The notes beneath the pieces were generated by a model. That model was not told where the DNA came from. It saw nothing but the letters and a program-made list of their open reading frames with translations, and did no database searches. Of a DNA stretch of 64,000 bases, positions 1-7,410 are shown one piece after another. Both the position numbers and the translations under genes were made by a program. The stretch is from Chitinophaga varians (GTDB taxonomy: Bacteria; Bacteroidota; Bacteroidia; Chitinophagales; Chitinophagaceae), in NCBI RefSeq assembly GCF_014529945.1, contig NZ_JACVFB010000002.1, positions 558,001 through 622,000 of the forward strand, given 5' to 3'. Position 1 is the first letter of the stretch. Each line of letters opens with the position of its first letter.

Positions 1-60
1 ATTTTATCATTTAATCATTTTATCATTTTGATAGTGGATTAAAGCGATTTAAAATCGGCC
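1..60. repeat. AT-rich repeat-like segment at the window edge
   Basis: The first 45 bases repeat the pattern TTTATCATTT three times. They resemble the arms of the long AT-rich inverted repeats found further on (for example 6580-6672 and 22601-22700), but no matching second arm lies inside the window, so the partner arm may lie to the left. No gene is seen in bases 1-92. Confidence 0.35.
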
Positions 61-92
61 AATAATTAAATAACAAAATACCAAAATAAAAT

Positions 93-114
93 ACGGGCGT
101 TCAATAACGCCCGT
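93..114 (-). terminator. Intrinsic terminator of the 71-aa gene
   Basis: A perfect 9-bp stem (93-101 with 106-114) closes a 4-nt loop. Read on the minus strand it is followed by a T-rich run. It lies 36 bases past the stop codon of the minus-strand gene at 151-366. Confidence 0.75.
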
Positions 115-150
115 CTTCGTTTAACCTGTAATTCCACGTTATGAAAAAGG

Positions 151-366
151 TCAGTGTACGTCTTTTTCAGGCGTACCCTGAAATATGGTATGATTGGTTT
201 CTGATTCTTTTTCGCGCAGCTCTTTCCAGCGCTGCATTTCATATTTATTAAGAAAACATACCTTAAACACTGCTGGCTCACTTCCATCATTCATTTCAGG
301 GATCGGTTGCAGGCCCAGACCTGCCAGGTGTTCCCTGAGCGCATGGATATGTTCTGCTATCGTCAT
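151..366 (-). CDS. Hypothetical protein, 71 aa
   Basis: A small soluble, charged protein with no signal peptide or membrane segment; I do not recognise a family. It starts at ATG 366 and ends in KDVH. It is rich in acidic and basic residues in its second half (around KELREKESE) and has one cysteine. It lies 59 nt downstream of a cysteine-rich 30-residue peptide gene on the same strand and is followed by a good intrinsic terminator, so the two probably form one short transcript. Whether it is truly expressed rests on this layout; an overlapping reading frame in the same strand (66-290) has a less natural composition and ends in the terminator. Confidence 0.55.
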   Translation of the reverse strand: MTIAEHIHALREHLAGLGLQPIPEMNDGSEPAVFKVCFLNKYEMQRWKELREKESETNHTIFQGTPEKDVH

Positions 367-425
367 GACAAAAAAACTTTTATTGTAATAAAAACCGGGA
401 AGAACTTAAGAGAAAACGTGTGCTG

Positions 426-518
426 TTAACAGCAACAGCGCCCCGAAGGACAACAGGCATAGGGCTGGTGGGGGGCCACGGCCGGGTTCAACAGTATGTT
501 CAGCTTTTGTTGTTGCAT
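426..518 (-). CDS. Cysteine-rich 30-residue peptide, possible leader peptide
   Basis: A 30-codon frame from ATG 518 to TAA 426 encodes a peptide beginning MQQQKLNILLNP and ending ACCPSGRCCC, so five of the last nine residues are cysteine and three cysteine codons abut the stop. A textbook Bacteroidota promoter (539-571) puts the expected transcript start about 15 nt before the ATG. The stop codon lies inside a perfect 14-bp palindrome (421-434). The 71-aa gene follows 59 nt later. Cysteine-codon clusters in short leader frames are known in mycobacteria as sensors of cysteine supply that couple to downstream translation; a similar role here is inference. It could also be a small metal-binding peptide. 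The divergent neighbour is methionine synthase. Confidence 0.5.
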   Translation of the reverse strand: MQQQKLNILLNPAVAPHQPYACCPSGRCCC

Positions 519-538
519 GATGTTTTTCTATTACCCTA

Positions 539-571
539 CAAATATAGTAGACTTTATAGACTTCTACCAAA
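539..571 (-). promoter_or_regulatory. Promoter (-33 TTTG, -7 TATATTTG) for the Cys-rich peptide unit
   Basis: On the minus strand TTTG (571-568) is separated by 21 nt from a perfect TAnnTTTG box (546-539). This matches the main sigma factor promoter of Bacteroidota. Expected start of transcription is near 533. Confidence 0.7.
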
Positions 572-690
572 TAAAAATTTCAATATAGACAAAATCTATA
601 CAAAGAGCTGTCAATATCAAGGGAGAAAGAAAGGCCGTCCCATACAGGACCTGACAGGCAAATAACCTGTTTTTACATATTAAAATAGCG

Positions 691-698
691 TATCTTTA
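691..698 (+). promoter_or_regulatory. Probable -7 box for metH
   Basis: TATCTTTA matches seven of eight positions of TAnnTTTG, with a T-run about 17 nt upstream. It would give a leader of about 75 nt before metH. The same TATCTTTACA string precedes gpx. I saw no SAM or cobalamin riboswitch in the leader. Confidence 0.4.
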
Positions 699-776
699 CA
701 TGATATACGGGGTGGATTTGTTTATTGTTCGACCCTGTTAGATTTTAACGGTAACTAATAAACACCAAAGAACATC

Positions 777-1793
777 ATGAAATCTTTACAAGACTGCGCT
801 AATGAGCGAGTGCTCATCATTGACGGTGCCATGGGCACCATGATCCAGCGATACAAACTCCAGGAAGCAGATTACAGAGGTACCCGTTTTGCCGATTATC
901 ATATGGACCTCAAAGGCAACAATGACCTGCTCAATCTCACTCAGCCACAGATTATCGAAGCCATTCATAAGGAATACCTGGAAGCAGGCGCCGATATTAT
1001 TGAAACCAATACCTTCAGCAGCACCTCCATTGCCATGGCCGACTATGATATGCAGGCACTGGCTTATGAGCTGAACGTAGCGGCCGCGCGGCTGGCGAAA
1101 AAAGCGGCTACGGAATACACCGCTAAAAACCCGGACAGGCCTCGTTTTGTGGCAGGCGCTATCGGGCCGCTGAATAAAACGTTGTCGCTCTCTCCGGATG
1201 TAAACAATCCTGGTTTTCGTTCCGTTTCCTTCGATGAAGTGGCCACAGCTTATGAAGAGCAGATAAAAGGCCTTTCAGACGGCGGTGTGGACATCCTGCT
1301 GATTGAAACGATTTTCGATACGCTTAACTGTAAGGCTGCCATCTACGCCATTAAAAAGTATTTCCGGGAGTCCGGCAAACCGGAACTGCCGGTGATGATT
1401 TCCGGTACCATTACGGATGCATCCGGCCGGACACTGAGCGGCCAGACACTGGAAGCGTTCTATATCTCCGTGATGCATGCCAACCCATTCTCTGTAGGCC
1501 TTAACTGCGCACTCGGCGGCCAGCAGATGCGCCCTTATGTGGAAGAGCTGTCCAACATAGCCAGCTGCTATGTTAGCTGCTACCCTAACGCCGGTCTGCC
1601 TAACGCATTCGGAGAATATGACGAAGAACCGGAAGATACCGCCTGTATCATTGAAGATTTTGCCAGTTCAGGCTTTGTGAACATTGTGGGAGGCTGCTGC
1701 GGTACCACGCCAGACCATATCCGCCATATTGCACAGCATGTAAAAAACATCGCACCGCGCCGGAAACCGGAGCTGGTGGACACCCTGGCATAA
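777..1793 (+). CDS. metH: Methionine synthase, homocysteine-binding subunit (split MetH, N-terminal part)
   Basis: This 338-residue protein corresponds to the homocysteine-activating module of cobalamin-dependent methionine synthase. The barrel begins at DGAMGTMIQ (residue 16 on). The three zinc-binding cysteines are present at 244 (in GLNCALGG) and 307-308 (in GGCCGTTP), nearly the same numbering as in E. coli MetH. The remaining modules are encoded in the next gene, 23 nt downstream and in another frame, so the enzyme works as two chains. The domain is complete and ends cleanly with TAA, so this looks like a true gene split rather than a frameshift; the same split is known in other Bacteroidota. 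Cytoplasmic, last step of methionine synthesis, fed by MetF (40911-41864). Confidence 0.93.
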   Translation: MKSLQDCANERVLIIDGAMGTMIQRYKLQEADYRGTRFADYHMDLKGNNDLLNLTQPQIIEAIHKEYLEAGADIIETNTFSSTSIAMADYDMQALAYELNVAAARLAKKAATEYTAKNPDRPRFVAGAIGPLNKTLSLSPDVNNPGFRSVSFDEVATAYEEQIKGLSDGGVDILLIETIFDTLNCKAAIYAIKKYFRESGKPELPVMISGTITDASGRTLSGQTLEAFYISVMHANPFSVGLNCALGGQQMRPYVEELSNIASCYVSCYPNAGLPNAFGEYDEEPEDTACIIEDFASSGFVNIVGGCCGTTPDHIRHIAQHVKNIAPRRKPELVDTLA

Positions 1794-1816
1794 CCCTCTA
1801 AACAGCGAAATCAATC

Positions 1817-4588
1817 ATGAGCGCAAGCACACATTCCAATACGATCAACGAAACGATAGTCATAGAACCGGAAAATATCCAACAACGGGTCATCCGGCCA
1901 TATATGCGGCTTAGCGGCCTTGAACCACTGGTGGTAAGGCCTGAAACCAACTTCATCAACGTCGGTGAACGTACCAACGTAACCGGCTCCAAAAAATTTG
2001 CCCGCCTGATACGGGAAGGCCTTTATGAAGAAGCCTTGTCCGTTGCCCGCCAACAGGTGGAAAACGGCGCCCAGATCCTCGACGTAAACATGGACGACGC
2101 CCTGCTCGACGGGGAACAGGCCATGGCTACCTTCCTGAAACTGCTGGCCGCTGAACCGGACATCTCCCGCATTCCCATCATGATCGACTCCAGTAAATTC
2201 AGCGTTATTGAAGCCGGTCTGAAATGCGTACAGGGCAAATGTGTGGTGAACTCCATCAGCCTGAAAGAAGGCGAAGCCAAATTCATTGAACAGGCCCACA
2301 TCTGCAAGAGCTACGGCGCTGCCGTGGTAGTGATGGCATTCGATGAATATGGACAGGCAGACACGGAAGAGAAACGTGTTTCCTTCAGCCACCGCGCCTA
2401 TAAAATATTGACGGAAGTAGTGGGCTATGATCCGCAGGACATCATCTTCGACCCGAATATCTTCGCTATCGCTACCGGTATTGAAGAACACAACAACTAC
2501 GCGGTGGAATTCATCAATGCCACCCGCCGGATCAAGGAACTGATGCCGCTGACCAAAGTAAGCGGTGGTGTCAGCAACGTGTCCTTCTCTTTCCGCGGTA
2601 ATGAAACCGTGCGTGAAGCCATGCACTCCGTATTCCTTTACCACGCCATCAAGGCAGGCATGGATATGGGCATCGTGAACGCCGGTATGCTACAGATATA
2701 TGACGATATTGAACCGCAGCTCCGCGACCTCTGTGAGGACGCCATACTAAACCGCCGTGACGACGCTACCGAACGTCTGATACAATTTGCCGATACGGTG
2801 AAAGCCAAAGGCAAAGTGATTGAGAAAGATGAAACCTGGCGTCTGGGCTCCGTGGAAGAAAGGCTCAGCCACGCACTGGTAAACGGTATCACTGAATATA
2901 TCGATGCTGACACAGAAGAAGCCCGCGTCAAATATCCCCGCCCGCTCGATGTGATTGAAGGTCCGCTGATGGACGGCATGAACATCGTCGGCGACCTGTT
3001 TGGCAGCGGTAAAATGTTCCTCCCGCAGGTAGTAAAAAGTGCCCGCGTGATGAAAAAATCGGTAGCCATCCTTACTCCTTATATAGAAGAAGAAAAACTG
3101 CGTAACCAGGCTATCAACGGCGGAGAAATCAAATCTGCCGGAAAGATACTGCTGGCCACCGTGAAAGGCGACGTGCACGATATCGGTAAAAACATCGTAG
3201 GCGTGGTATTGGCGTGTAACGGTTATGAGATCATTGACCTGGGCGTGATGGTACCCGCAGAGAAGATATTACAGGCTGCCCGCCAGGAAAATGTGGATAT
3301 CATCGGTCTCAGCGGACTGATCACCCCGAGCCTGGACGAAATGGTGCACGTAGCCCGCGAGCTGCGCCGCCAGGACTTCGACATCCCCCTGATCATCGGT
3401 GGCGCCACCACCTCCCGTACCCATACAGCGGTGAAGATCGCACAGGAATATGCCCATGGCGTGGTACACGTGCTGGATGCTTCCCGCAGCGTGACAGTTA
3501 CCGGCAGCCTGCTCAACAAGGCCCTGAAAAAGGATTTCCTGGCCTCTGTGAAAACAGAGTACGAAAAACTGAATGAGTCGTTCCGGAATAAAAAACCGGT
3601 GAAACAATACCTTCCCTTTGCTGATGCGCAGCGAAACAAAGCGGCTATCAACTGGGAGACCTTCCATCCCGTGAAACCGAAGTTTACCGGCGTGAAGGTT
3701 TTTGAAGATTACGATCTGGCAGAAATCGCCCAATATATCGACTGGCAGCCATTCTTCATTGCCTGGGAACTGCATGGTAAATTCCCGCAGATCCTGACAG
3801 ATGAAGTAGTAGGAACAGAAGCCAGTCGCCTCTATAAAGACGCACAGGAGCTCCTCGCGAAAGTGGTCAGCGAAAAATGGCTCGGCGCTAAAGCTGTAAT
3901 AGGCCTTTTCCCGGCCAACGCTACCGCTCCGGACACCATCCAGGTAACACCTGAGCAGGCCGACATTGCCCCTGCAACACTGGAATTCCTGCGCCAGCAG
4001 ATCAAAAAAGCACCCGGACAGCCTAACCAGTCCCTCGCTGACTATATCGCCCCCGCTTCTACCGGTAAAACGGATTATATCGGCGGGTTCGCTGTAACGG
4101 CCGGTATCGGCATCGAGAAATGGCTGGAGAAATTCAAAGCAGAGCACGACGACTATAACAGCATCATGCTGAAAGCGCTGGCCGACAGGCTGGCGGAAGC
4201 TTTCACAGAGCTGTTGCACGAACGCGTGCGTAAAGAATTCTGGGGCTATGCCAGTGATGAACACCTGAGCAATGAAGCCCTTATCCAGGAAGAATACATG
4301 GGTATCCGGCCGGCCCCGGGTTATCCCGCGTGCCCTGAGCATACCGAGAAATACAAGCTGTTTGACCTGCTGAATGCCACAGAAAACACCGGTATCACGC
4401 TGACTGAATCATTGGCCATGTACCCTGCCGCCAGCGTAAGCGGATGGTATTTTGCCAACCCGGAAGCCCGGTATTTTGGTCTCGGCAAAATCGAAAAAGA
4501 CCAGGTAACAGACTATGCCGCCCGTAAAGGCTGGACCGTGGAAGAAGCTGAAAAATGGCTCCGTCCCAATCTGGAATACGACATTTAA
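1817..4588 (+). CDS. metH: Methionine synthase, folate/B12/activation modules (split MetH, C-terminal part)
   Basis: 923 residues carry the rest of MetH: the methyltetrahydrofolate-binding barrel (opening near [14 protein letters not shown]), the cap and cobalamin-binding modules with the lower-ligand motif GDVHDIGKN (His near residue 454), and the C-terminal S-adenosylmethionine reactivation module with [12 protein letters not shown] near residue 830. Together with the upstream 338-residue chain this gives about 1,260 residues, close to the 1,227 of single-chain E. coli MetH. It transfers the methyl group from methyltetrahydrofolate through cobalamin to homocysteine held by the partner chain. 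It is cotranscribed with that gene and followed after 8 nt by xth. Confidence 0.94.
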   Translation: MSASTHSNTINETIVIEPENIQQRVIRPYMRLSGLEPLVVRPETNFINVGERTNVTGSKKFARLIREGLYEEALSVARQQVENGAQILDVNMDDALLDGEQAMATFLKLLAAEPDISRIPIMIDSSKFSVIEAGLKCVQGKCVVNSISLKEGEAKFIEQAHICKSYGAAVVVMAFDEYGQADTEEKRVSFSHRAYKILTEVVGYDPQDIIFDPNIFAIATGIEEHNNYAVEFINATRRIKELMPLTKVSGGVSNVSFSFRGNETVREAMHSVFLYHAIKAGMDMGIVNAGMLQIYDDIEPQLRDLCEDAILNRRDDATERLIQFADTVKAKGKVIEKDETWRLGSVEERLSHALVNGITEYIDADTEEARVKYPRPLDVIEGPLMDGMNIVGDLFGSGKMFLPQVVKSARVMKKSVAILTPYIEEEKLRNQAINGGEIKSAGKILLATVKGDVHDIGKNIVGVVLACNGYEIIDLGVMVPAEKILQAARQENVDIIGLSGLITPSLDEMVHVARELRRQDFDIPLIIGGATTSRTHTAVKIAQEYAHGVVHVLDASRSVTVTGSLLNKALKKDFLASVKTEYEKLNESFRNKKPVKQYLPFADAQRNKAAINWETFHPVKPKFTGVKVFEDYDLAEIAQYIDWQPFFIAWELHGKFPQILTDEVVGTEASRLYKDAQELLAKVVSEKWLGAKAVIGLFPANATAPDTIQVTPEQADIAPATLEFLRQQIKKAPGQPNQSLADYIAPASTGKTDYIGGFAVTAGIGIEKWLEKFKAEHDDYNSIMLKALADRLAEAFTELLHERVRKEFWGYASDEHLSNEALIQEEYMGIRPAPGYPACPEHTEKYKLFDLLNATENTGITLTESLAMYPAASVSGWYFANPEARYFGLGKIEKDQVTDYAARKGWTVEEAEKWLRPNLEYDI

Positions 4589-4596
4589 TCCAACAC

Positions 4597-5361
4597 ATGA
4601 GAATCATATCGTACAATGTGAACGGCCTCCGTTCCGCTATGACCAAGGGTTTCACCGAATGGCTTCAAACTAATCCTGCAGACGTGATCTGTCTGCAGGA
4701 GATCAAAGCCCACCAGGATAATGTGGACTTCAAACAATTTGAAGCACTGGGTTACGAGCATTACTGGTATCCCGCCCAAAAGAAAGGGTACAGCGGCGTT
4801 GCCGTGCTGACGCGTATTACACCTGACAAGGTGCATTACGGCAGCGGGCACACGCAAAGTGACGAAGAAGGACGCTTTATCCGCCTGGATTTTGGCGATC
4901 TGACGCTGATCAATACCTACTTCCCATCCGGCACCAGTGGAGACATCCGTCAGACCTACAAATACCAATGGCTGAATGAGCTTTTCACCCACCTCGATGA
5001 ACTGAAAAAAACCCGGCCCAATCTGGTCCTGTGTGGTGACTACAACATCTGCCATAAGCCTATTGACATCCACGATCCTGTCAGCAATAAGAATTCCACC
5101 GGTTTTCTGCCGGAGGAAAGGGCCTGGATGGACCGGTTCTTTGAAAGCGGTTTTGTGGACAGTTTCCGGCATTTTAATCCCGACCCTCACCAGTACAGCT
5201 GGTGGAGCTTCCGCGCCAATGCCAGGAACAATAACAAGGGCTGGCGTATTGACTATATCAATGTGACCACACCCCTGAAAGAGAAGCTGAAACACGCGAC
5301 TATTTACCAGGAAGTAAAACATTCAGACCACTGTCCGGTGTTCCTGGAACTGTCGTTATAG
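4597..5361 (+). CDS. xth: Exodeoxyribonuclease III
   Basis: A 254-residue DNA repair nuclease of the EEP fold, acting on abasic sites and on 3' ends. It opens MRIISYNVNGLRSAM and shows the metal and catalytic motifs in order: LQEIKA, GDYNICH with the following DIHDP, WWSFR, and the C-terminal SDHCPVFLEL. An in-frame upstream ATG at 4555 would start inside metH and add residues outside the conserved fold, so ATG 4597 is chosen. It starts 8 nt after metH and is probably carried on the same transcript, although its role in base-excision repair is unrelated to methionine synthesis. Confidence 0.93.
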   Translation: MRIISYNVNGLRSAMTKGFTEWLQTNPADVICLQEIKAHQDNVDFKQFEALGYEHYWYPAQKKGYSGVAVLTRITPDKVHYGSGHTQSDEEGRFIRLDFGDLTLINTYFPSGTSGDIRQTYKYQWLNELFTHLDELKKTRPNLVLCGDYNICHKPIDIHDPVSNKNSTGFLPEERAWMDRFFESGFVDSFRHFNPDPHQYSWWSFRANARNNNKGWRIDYINVTTPLKEKLKHATIYQEVKHSDHCPVFLELSL

Positions 5362-5410
5362 GCGGTTTAGCAATGGCCGAACAGGTGGATCTCATACCCT
5401 CCATTACATT

Positions 5411-5713
5411 ATGATCATATACAACGTAACGGCCAAAGTGGCCACAGATATACATTCCACCTGGTTACAGTGGATGCGTGAAGAGCATATTCCTGCCATA
5501 ATAAGCACCGGTCTTTTTAGTGATTACCGTATGTGTCGGCTGCTGGAGCAGGATGACGCAGACGGGCCTACGTACGTGATACAATTCTTTTCCTCCAGCC
5601 GGGAGCACTATGAGACCTATCAGGCAGTACAGGCAAAGGCGCTCCGGCAAAGGGGTTACGACCTGTTTGGCGACCGTTTTGTGGCCTTTCATACCGTGAT
5701 GGAAGTCCTCTGA
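5411..5713 (+). CDS. DUF4286 family protein
   Basis: A 100-residue cytoplasmic protein starting MIIYNVT, with the tryptophan-rich WLQWMREEHIP stretch typical of the DUF4286 family found in Bacteroidota. Family function is unknown; the fold is expected to be a ferredoxin-like dimeric barrel, which is inference from its size and pattern. It follows xth by 49 nt and probably ends the metH-xth unit. No terminator is obvious directly behind it. Confidence 0.8.
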   Translation: MIIYNVTAKVATDIHSTWLQWMREEHIPAIISTGLFSDYRMCRLLEQDDADGPTYVIQFFSSSREHYETYQAVQAKALRQRGYDLFGDRFVAFHTVMEVL

Positions 5714-6029
5714 ACCATGCTTAACAATTAAACTTATCCACAGGAAATTCACTATTTTCAAGGCCTCCGGACTTTGGTACAATACTTGGAAAAGTCCCTC
5801 TTTTGCAGCCTAAAAGCCCGGAAATCAGCTATGGCACAACGTTTTACGAGAGCTTGCTAAAGTTCACCTCTTTAGCAGACATCCTCTCAATCAGCTGTAA
5901 CCGTTACCAGTAGCGTTTTTCAGCCGATAAAAATTTCTATAAAAAAATTGTAAAAAATTTGGTAATCTGATAAAACGCGCTATATTTGCTCACATCAAAC
6001 ATTTTTTCACTAGTTAAATCTTACTAACT
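5714..6029. other. 316-bp intergenic region upstream of HU
   Basis: No gene is visible. It holds a perfect DnaA box TTATCCACA at 5734-5742, a hairpin-capable GGACTTT/AAAGTCC pair near 5769-5797, and the HU promoter at 5958-5988. Confidence 0.5.
5958..5988 (+). promoter_or_regulatory. Promoter (-33 TTTG, -7 TATATTTG) for the HU gene
   Basis: TTTG (5958-5961), a 19-nt spacer and TATATTTG (5981-5988) match the Bacteroidota consensus exactly. Expected transcript start is near 5994, giving a leader of about 35 nt. Confidence 0.8.
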
Positions 6030-6299
6030 ATGAACAAAGCCGAATTAATCGACAAACTTGCTAAAGACGCAGGAATCACTAAAACCCAAGCTAACGAAGC
6101 TCTGGACTCTTTCACTAAAGCTGTTGCTGATACCCTGAAAAAAGGTGGTAAAGTAACTCTGGTAGGTTTCGGTACTTTCTCTGTTTCTAAACGTGCAGCA
6201 CGTAACGGTAGAAACCCACAGACTGGCCAGATCATCAAGATCAAAGCTAAGAAAGTTGCTAAGTTCAAAGCTGGTAAAGCTTTATCCGACAAGCTCTAA
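6030..6299 (+). CDS. HU family DNA-binding protein
   Basis: An 89-residue histone-like protein, the usual length of HU. It begins MNKAELIDKLAK and has the signature GFGTFSV followed by the flexible DNA-binding arm with RNPQTGQ. It bends and compacts DNA as a dimer. A strong promoter and an intrinsic terminator (6321-6354) frame it, so it is a single-gene transcript, as expected for an abundant protein. Codon choice is strongly biased (many repeated GCT and AAA codons), consistent with high expression. Confidence 0.96.
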   Translation: MNKAELIDKLAKDAGITKTQANEALDSFTKAVADTLKKGGKVTLVGFGTFSVSKRAARNGRNPQTGQIIKIKAKKVAKFKAGKALSDKL

Positions 6300-6320
6300 T
6301 CAGTTAGCACAACTTATTCA

Positions 6321-6354
6321 AGCAAGGAACAGTCATGTTTCTTGCTTTTTTTTT
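6321..6354 (+). terminator. Intrinsic terminator after HU
   Basis: A 10-bp stem (AGCAAGGAAC with GTTTCTTGCT, one G-U pair) is followed by a run of nine T. Confidence 0.9.
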
Positions 6355-6451
6355 ATAGAGAAGTCCGGCTGTATGCTATTTCCGCGATTTAGCGTATTTT
6401 GCAGCCTGATAACATCCTTTTAATAAAACAACAAACTTCAAATTATTCGTT

Positions 6452-6577
6452 ATGGGTAGAGGAGATGTAAAAACCAAAAGAGGTAAAATCTTCAACAAAT
6501 CTTTCGGTAAAACAAGAACAGCAAGAACAAGGAAAGCCGCTGCTGCAGCTGCTCCTAAAGCTGAGAAAAAAGCATAA
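6452..6577 (+). CDS. 30S ribosomal protein bTHX (Thx)
   Basis: A 41-residue, highly basic peptide starting MGRGDVKTKRGKIF with the GKTRTARTRK stretch and an alanine/lysine tail. This is the small THX peptide that sits in the head of the 30S subunit of Thermus and Bacteroidota; the RGD-KTKRGKI opening is diagnostic. It is too short for most gene callers. It lies between the HU terminator and a long inverted repeat whose left arm begins 3 nt after the stop codon. A weak TATTTTG box lies upstream near 6389. Confidence 0.9.
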   Translation: MGRGDVKTKRGKIFNKSFGKTRTARTRKAAAAAAPKAEKKA

Positions 6578-6579
6578 AT

Positions 6580-6672
6580 ATTTAGGGATTTTGTCATTTT
6601 ATTATTTGATTATTTAGATAAGCTCAGGCTACCTTTAAATAGTCAAATAATAAAATGACAACATCCCTAAAT
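6580..6672. repeat. Long AT-rich inverted repeat between convergent genes
   Basis: Arms 6580-6616 and about 6636-6672 pair over roughly 36 nt with few mismatches. The outer ends read ATTTAGGGATTTTG and the inner ends TTATTTGATTATTTA. The repeat fills the space between the stop codon of bTHX and the stop codon of pdxH (6676) and can form the same hairpin in both transcripts, so it probably serves as a two-way terminator. Confidence 0.8.
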
Positions 6673-6675
6673 GAA

Positions 6676-7323
6676 TCAGGGTGCCAGCCTTTCTATCTTC
6701 CAGCTGCCACCAGTAGTTTGGGTGTACAGAATACGGTCATGCAGGCGGCTGCTTCTTCCCTGCCAAAACTCCACTGCTACCGGTTTCACGATATAACCGC
6801 CCCAGTACTCCGGCCGTTCAGGCATTTCCTTATCATATTTTGCGGCTACTTCATTCACTTTTTCCTCCAGAAAATGGCGGTCAGGAATCACCTGGCTCTG
6901 CGGCGATGCAATAGCCCCTATCCTGCTGCCCAGCGGACGGCTGTTGTAGTATTCATTGCTCACCTGCTCCCCAGCCCTTGATACGATCCCTTCTATCCTT
7001 ACCTGACGTTCCAGTTCACGCCAGAAGAACAGCAGCGTCACATATGGATTCTGCGCCAGCTCCTGCCCTTTACGGCTTTCATAGTTGGTAAAAAACATAA
7101 ATCCGTCCTCATTGAAACTCTTCAGCAATACAATTCTGGCGGAGGGACGCCCATCCGGGGTGCTGGTGGCCAGTGTCATGGCATTAGGCTCATCAATTTC
7201 GCTGGAAGTGGCGTCATTCCACCATTTACCGAACTGCTGCAAAGGAGACGGGGCCACATCCTGTTCGTCGAGGGAAGCCAGTTTATAGTCTTTCCGAAGG
7301 TCTGCTACTTTCTGGTTTAACAT
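6676..7323 (-). CDS. pdxH: Pyridoxamine 5'-phosphate oxidase
   Basis: 215 residues, normal for the FMN enzyme that oxidises pyridoxine or pyridoxamine phosphate to pyridoxal 5'-phosphate. The FMN-binding motif PSARIVLLK, the FFTNYESRKG segment, the substrate motif YYNSRPLGSRIGA and the C-terminal VEFWQGRSSRLHDR are all present and in order, ending in IERLAP. It has its own promoter box TACCTTTG (7365-7358) in a short region shared with the divergent lipoprotein gene, and ends at the inverted repeat 6580-6672. Confidence 0.96.
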   Translation of the reverse strand: MLNQKVADLRKDYKLASLDEQDVAPSPLQQFGKWWNDATSSEIDEPNAMTLATSTPDGRPSARIVLLKSFNEDGFMFFTNYESRKGQELAQNPYVTLLFFWRELERQVRIEGIVSRAGEQVSNEYYNSRPLGSRIGAIASPQSQVIPDRHFLEEKVNEVAAKYDKEMPERPEYWGGYIVKPVAVEFWQGRSSRLHDRILYTQTTGGSWKIERLAP

Positions 7324-7357
7324 GGTCGTAAATATTTAATTGGTTTAAACCTGTCAA

Positions 7358-7387
7358 CAAAGGTATGGAAGGATAATAGTAATTTTG
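7358..7387. promoter_or_regulatory. Divergent -7 boxes for pdxH and the DUF3298 lipoprotein
   Basis: TACCTTTG on the minus strand (7365-7358) faces pdxH, and TAATTTTG on the plus strand (7380-7387) faces the gene at 7411. Both match TAnnTTTG. The two promoters overlap in their -33 regions, so they may compete. Confidence 0.65.
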
Positions 7388-7410
7388 GGAGACCTGATAT
7401 AAATCATAGT

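Noticed and set aside
420..665. 81-residue plus-strand frame opposite the Cys-rich peptide
   Set aside because: It overlaps a better-supported minus-strand unit with a perfect promoter, has no promoter of its own and reads through the promoter region with a low-quality composition.
600..776. SAM or cobalamin riboswitch in front of metH
   Set aside because: I looked for the conserved cores of these riboswitches and saw none; the 5-bp hairpin near 652-676 is too weak to call.
1791..1820. Possible sequencing frameshift joining the two metH parts
   Set aside because: The N-terminal module is complete to its usual border and ends with TAA, the second gene has its own ATG after a 23-nt gap, and the same split is known in other Bacteroidota.
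1811..2644. Long minus-strand frame (277 codons) inside metH
   Set aside because: It is a mirror frame of a conserved gene, as are 3269-4342 and many others; no signal peptide, domain or promoter supports it.
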